NCBI GenBank assembly: GCA_943372195.1
Contig: CALRXS010000016.1
Span: 7,791 to 71,790, forward strand
Origin: JAEYZM01 sp943372195
GTDB taxonomy: Bacteria; Bacteroidota; Bacteroidia; Sphingobacteriales; Sphingobacteriaceae
DNA length: 64,000 bases
Reading direction: 5' to 3'
Under the pieces are notes generated by a model that worked only from the letters and a program-made list of their open reading frames with translations, was not told the origin of the DNA and searched no databases. Positions 60,807 through 64,000 of the stretch are shown here, piece by piece. Made by a program: the position numbers and the translations under genes. Each line of letters starts with the position of its first letter. Position 1 is the stretch's first letter.

Positions 60807-61274
60807 TTTAAAAGAAATTTCTTTTCTCACCGTCAAAATTTTGTAAATGAAAAAAGCAATGGGTTTCTCTGCAATAATTTCTTTAGTGCAACGGTCAATA
60901 CTTCTTACTTTCTATATTCATTATCACACCTTTTCATTTAAAAATTTTAACGGTTAGTGGATATTTTCTAGCGTAGCGAATATTCTAATAACTAGTCACT
61001 ATTCACTAGATTTTCGCGTAAGCCTTTTTAAATTTAGAAGTAAAATCAAATACGCATCCCTTAAAGATTCGCATAAGTCTTTGGAATTTTCGAATACAAG
61101 GGTGTGATACATTCTCAGAAAGTAATGATTTCAATCAGTTATTCGTATTATATAAGTTCGTACTTGTCTAATGACTATTGTATTTGAAAAGCCAAAGACT
61201 GAAAAACCTTTTTTCTGGTAACTAGTAACTGGTTACTGGTTACTAGAATTGTCGCAAATTTCGTACTTTTAACT
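60807..61274. other. 468-bp gap without a gene; repeat-rich and AT-rich
   Basis: No plausible reading frame or structured RNA was found. It holds an imperfect inverted repeat (60905-60930 with 61101-61125, sharing TTACTTTCT and ATCACACC blocks, less perfect inward), a degenerate 23-bp direct repeat (61013-61035 and 61066-61088, GCGTAAGCCTTTT versus GCATAAGTCTTTG), and ACTAGTAACTGG-type repeats (60991-61010 and 61215-61245). It may contain remnants of a small mobile element. A weak TACTTTTA at 61264-61271 precedes the next gene. Confidence 0.6.
61215..61245. repeat. ACTAGTAACTGG-type intergenic repeat, longest copy
   Basis: Units TAACTAGTAACTGG and TTACTGGTTACTAG follow one another. It is partly self-complementary and related to the copies at 49134, 53423 and 60991. 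Confidence 0.6.
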
Positions 61275-62330
61275 ATGCCAAAATACTTCATTGACCTAGA
61301 GAGACTGAAATACCCGAATAACGGATTGTATCAATTTGATTTACATTTGGCTAATGAATTGCTGAAGCAGATTAATTCAGATGAAGAGCTAGAATTATAT
61401 TTACCTGAGAGGGCAAAAGCTTTAATTGATAAAAGTGTTAATACTCGTTTCGTAAATTATTACGCTTGGCATAAAGTATTCTCACCCAAGAGCAATGCTG
61501 ATGTTTGGCACATTACACAACAGGGCAGTTACTTTCAGCCTAGCAATGATCAAACTAAATGCTTGCTAACTATACACGATTTAAATTTTTTATACACCAC
61601 AAAATCTGACAAAGCTAAAGCGAGTTTATTAAAGCGTGTTCAAAAAAAAGTTGATCGTGCTGATCATATCGTTTGTATTAGTAATTTTATTAAAGCGGAT
61701 GTTCAGAAATATTTAAATGTTACTGATAAGCCTATTACAGTTGTTTACAATGGATATTCTTTAAATGCATACAATGAAAATTGTATGATATCATACAGAC
61801 CTCAATCAGAGTTTTTATTTACCATTGGCGCTATACATCCGAAGAAAAATTTACATGTATTGCCTGCGTTGTTATTGAATAATAATTATCAATTAATAAT
61901 TGCTGGTACTGGTAATGAAAATTATAAAAACGAAATAATTGCCAATGCAAAAAAAATAGGAGTAGAGGATAGATTAATTTTTATTGGTAATGTTAGCGAA
62001 GATCAAAAGGTTTGGTACTATAAAAATTGTAAAGCATTTCTTTTCCCTTCTTTATCTGAAGGCTTCGGTATACCAGTGATAGAAGCATTCTCATTAGGCA
62101 AGCCAGTATTTTTATCGAACCGAACATGTTTGCCTGAAATCGGATCTACACATGCTTATTACTTTGAAGATTTTGAACCTGAATACATGCGAAAAGTTTT
62201 TGAGGAAAATATTGCAAATGCAAATGATAAAGTATTAGTTCAAAATAGAATTAATTATGCTCATACTTTTTCTTGGCAAAAAATGGCTTCGAATTATTTG
62301 AAACTATACCGATCGCTTGCTGCTCGTTAA
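61275..62330 (+). CDS. Glycosyltransferase family 4 (GT-B fold)
   Basis: A 351-residue cytosolic or peripheral GT-B enzyme. The C-terminal nucleotide-sugar domain has FTIGAIHPKKNLHVLPALL, GNVSEDQKVWYY and the E-x7-E pattern in LSEGFGIPVIEAFSLGKPVF (about 263-282). The N-terminal acceptor domain is less conserved. Family members transfer sugars from UDP- or GDP-sugars to lipid or polysaccharide acceptors. Neighbours (an O-antigen-ligase-like protein and a GT2) suggest LPS or capsule assembly. Its 3' end overlaps the ligase gene by 27 bp, tail to tail. Donor and acceptor unknown. Confidence 0.88.
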   Translation: MPKYFIDLERLKYPNNGLYQFDLHLANELLKQINSDEELELYLPERAKALIDKSVNTRFVNYYAWHKVFSPKSNADVWHITQQGSYFQPSNDQTKCLLTIHDLNFLYTTKSDKAKASLLKRVQKKVDRADHIVCISNFIKADVQKYLNVTDKPITVVYNGYSLNAYNENCMISYRPQSEFLFTIGAIHPKKNLHVLPALLLNNNYQLIIAGTGNENYKNEIIANAKKIGVEDRLIFIGNVSEDQKVWYYKNCKAFLFPSLSEGFGIPVIEAFSLGKPVFLSNRTCLPEIGSTHAYYFEDFEPEYMRKVFEENIANANDKVLVQNRINYAHTFSWQKMASNYLKLYRSLAAR

Positions 62331-63539
62331 GGGCACAAATGCTAAAACTGAATAGAAAAATATAAACATATTTTGTCCGGTTTGCATTTCCAAAATCGTA
62401 TCAATCATGAACACCGCTGCAAACAATACGCTGAATAATATATAAACTGGTTTCTGATTTCGCCATGCTGTAATAAATGTATTAGACAGCAAATAAATTA
62501 GAAATAATAATCCAACTGTTCCATAACACACCGCATAAAAAATATATTGATTGTGTATCAATACCTGATTTTCTTTTTTAAGTCCGAAGTCTCTAACTTC
62601 ATACTGCCTTTTCATTTCATCTTCTAAATCTGCAGCTGATGTACCAAATACTATATTTTTCTTGTAAATAACTAATGCATTCTCCCATGCAGCAAATCTC
62701 TGTGAAAGTGAATAAAAATTGATGTCTTTGCCAGATTTATATCTGTAGATATCATACTTTGTATTTTCAATTCTTTCTTTTACAGGTGTAATAGTTTTGT
62801 ATGCTACTACTGGTAGAATAATTGCAAATGCAATTAGTAACAGTCCGATTAAGTATTTTTTACTACGGAATATATCAATCAATATTTCTGAAAGTATACA
62901 AACGTAAACTGCAACAATGCCAGTTCTATAAGCTAATACATGCAATACAACAAATAAGTAAACTGCTATAATTGTTAGAATTATTTTTTCGATTTTTTGA
63001 CTAGTACTGAACCTAATTATGCCATAGCAAAATATGATCGATAAGGTTGTAATGATGCCAAAATGAATATGAAATAGTCCGCCAGTCGCCTCTATATTCT
63101 TGCTATTCTTAATCATCCATGTATATAATTCATAATTATTTATTAATCGAATTAATGTTGAACTGATTATAAATGTTACAAATAGTATACAAGTGTAAAA
63201 GATGAATTTATAATACTTAAGAACATAATCTTTCAAAATGATTATGCTGAAGGGGAAAATGATGTAGGGTAAATTTTTAAATAATAAGTCTGCCCATTTG
63301 TTTTGATTTTCTACTATAGGGTAACAGATGACGCCAAACATGTATAAAATAAAAGGAAGTATAAATACTCTTTTCTTATGAATGTCTTTTATATTTTGTT
63401 TGAAATTGGAATTTGTGAAAGCAGAGATTAATAGAACTGCCGGACTAATACTAAGTATTGCTCTAGAGAAGAAAAGGCCAATGAAAAAAAGAATTACACC
63501 GATAAAAAATAGATATTTTGAAATGAGTTCTTTAATCAT
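62304..63539 (-). CDS. O-antigen ligase/polymerase family membrane protein
   Basis: A 411-residue inner membrane protein with about ten to eleven hydrophobic segments and one large periplasmic loop (about 245-320) before the last helices. This loop, with NIVFGTSAADLEDEM and VLIHNQYIFYAVCYG, and the Arg in LAYRTGIVAVYV match the Wzy_C/WaaL superfamily. WaaL moves the O-antigen onto the lipid A core, and Wzy joins repeat units; the sequence alone does not decide. The ATG follows the GT2 stop directly (TAA then ATG), so the two are coupled. The 3' end overlaps the GT4 gene. Confidence 0.82.
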   Translation of the reverse strand: MIKELISKYLFFIGVILFFIGLFFSRAILSISPAVLLISAFTNSNFKQNIKDIHKKRVFILPFILYMFGVICYPIVENQNKWADLLFKNLPYIIFPFSIIILKDYVLKYYKFIFYTCILFVTFIISSTLIRLINNYELYTWMIKNSKNIEATGGLFHIHFGIITTLSIIFCYGIIRFSTSQKIEKIILTIIAVYLFVVLHVLAYRTGIVAVYVCILSEILIDIFRSKKYLIGLLLIAFAIILPVVAYKTITPVKERIENTKYDIYRYKSGKDINFYSLSQRFAAWENALVIYKKNIVFGTSAADLEDEMKRQYEVRDFGLKKENQVLIHNQYIFYAVCYGTVGLLFLIYLLSNTFITAWRNQKPVYILFSVLFAAVFMIDTILEMQTGQNMFIFFYSVLAFVPLTSSKRSV

Positions 63540-64000
63540 TTATGAATTCTGTTTAATGAGCATTCTTAGTTTTTGGTATTTTAAATATACGCCAAATGCA
63601 GAGATTAAGGAAATACTAAATCCTTCCCATGAGTCTAAGAAGCCTAATTTTATAAAATAATCTCTGATAAATTTTATATGTGGTTTTATTATGAAGTGAT
63701 ACAAATTTGGCTTTACTCCTTTTTTGAATAATTCATCTGCTTGTAAGCTTGTGAATTTATCGAGCTGTTTCAGATGATCAGAAAATGTATAATATGAATA
63801 GTGTAATAAATCACCTTTTAAATGAATTATTTCTGAAGCATGGTTATGAATTAATACTTCATGAATTGATTCCCCGCCCCATTTATTCAAGGTTCTATTA
63901 TATATTCTGCATTTAACATCAGGGTACCATCCGCAGTGTTTAATAAAACGACCGCAATAATTTGTTAAACGATTGAAAGAGTAAATATGATGATTACTAA
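63540..64000 (-). CDS. Glycosyltransferase family 2 (LPS core type), truncated by window edge
   Basis: Only the C-terminal ~153 residues are inside the window; the frame stays open to position 64000, so the ATG lies beyond the edge and the TTG at 63890 is not the real start. The visible part reads NRLTNYCGRFIKHCGWYPD, then RTLNKWGGESIHEVL, then LKGDLLHYSYYTFSDHLKQL, a close fit to KdtX/WaaE-like GT2 enzymes that add sugars to the LPS inner core. The catalytic DxD part is off the edge. It directly precedes the O-antigen-ligase-like gene (adjacent stop and start). Family is confident from the C-terminal block. Confidence 0.85.
   Translation of the reverse strand, partial: SNHHIYSFNRLTNYCGRFIKHCGWYPDVKCRIYNRTLNKWGGESIHEVLIHNHASEIIHLKGDLLHYSYYTFSDHLKQLDKFTSLQADELFKKGVKPNLYHFIIKPHIKFIRDYFIKLGFLDSWEGFSISLISAFGVYLKYQKLRMLIKQNS

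Noticed and set aside
63540..63890. A complete 116-residue gene starting at TTG 63890
   Set aside because: The frame is open to the window edge with strong GT2 sequence upstream, so it is the tail of a longer gene.
1..64000. tRNA or rRNA genes, CRISPR arrays, intact insertion sequences, prophage genes
   Set aside because: I looked through the gaps on both strands and found no cloverleaf, regular spaced repeats, transposase or phage-type genes.

Overview
The window is chromosomal DNA from a low-GC Bacteroidota, probably a Chitinophagia/Sphingobacteriia-like lineage. This rests on features visible in the sequence: a fused lpxC/fabZ gene, a PorX-type (receiver plus PglZ) regulator of the type IX secretion system (T9SS), a BNR-repeat protein with a T9SS C-terminal sorting domain, DUF4270 and SusC-like lipoprotein/TonB styles, and promoters that fit the Bacteroidota pattern TTTG-N19-TAnnTTTG. 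Shine-Dalgarno sites are mostly absent. I see no tRNA, rRNA, CRISPR array, prophage or intact insertion sequence. Both ends cut genes: an M28 peptidase at the left and a GT2 glycosyltransferase at the right.

Layout. 1-8.3 kb: M28 and M20 peptidases, a long inverted-repeat element, pyruvate dehydrogenase E2 and E1-alpha (pdhC, pdhA), an NlpC/P60 hydrolase, a SnoaL-like lipoprotein, a DegP-type protease and dapF. 8.4-16.5 kb: a SNF2 helicase, BioY, an O-methyltransferase, an M16 protease and a large secreted BNR protein. 16.5-24.5 kb: 5-formyl-THF cyclo-ligase, then a minus-strand envelope block (HD hydrolase, lpxD, lpxC/fabZ, lpxA, a lone ABC ATPase, efp) with divergent porX. 24.5-30 kb: DUF1801, a TonB-dependent receptor under a TPP riboswitch (probable thiamine uptake), a GNAT protein, and a DUF47/PiT phosphate transport pair. 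30-40.8 kb: two M1 aminopeptidases, aspS, a thiamine-pyrophosphokinase-like/MFS/TerC operon, a TlpA-like lipoprotein and a SPOR protein.

40.8-49 kb: acyl-CoA dehydrogenase and the panC-panD-flippase-rfaE2 run, divergent from a glycogen-synthase-like/DUF4270/glmS run. 49-53.4 kb: a four-gene, overlap-coupled minus-strand module (outer-membrane barrel, small PBP-like periplasmic protein, two-PAS histidine kinase, single-domain receiver). It is bracketed by two nearly identical hairpins and preceded by tandem perfect palindromes. This is the best candidate here for an undescribed envelope-sensing system. 53.4-60.8 kb: sod, a TadA-like deaminase, an RlmI-like methyltransferase, then rimP-nusA-infB behind a consensus promoter and leader hairpin. 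60.8-64 kb: a repeat-rich gap followed by LPS/O-antigen genes (GT4, O-antigen-ligase-like, GT2).

The themes are envelope biogenesis (lipid A, heptose activation, O-antigen, T9SS), vitamin uptake and synthesis (thiamine, biotin, pantothenate) and core translation/transcription. Functions are family assignments from motifs read by eye. No database search was run, and residue positions are approximate unless a specific residue is named.
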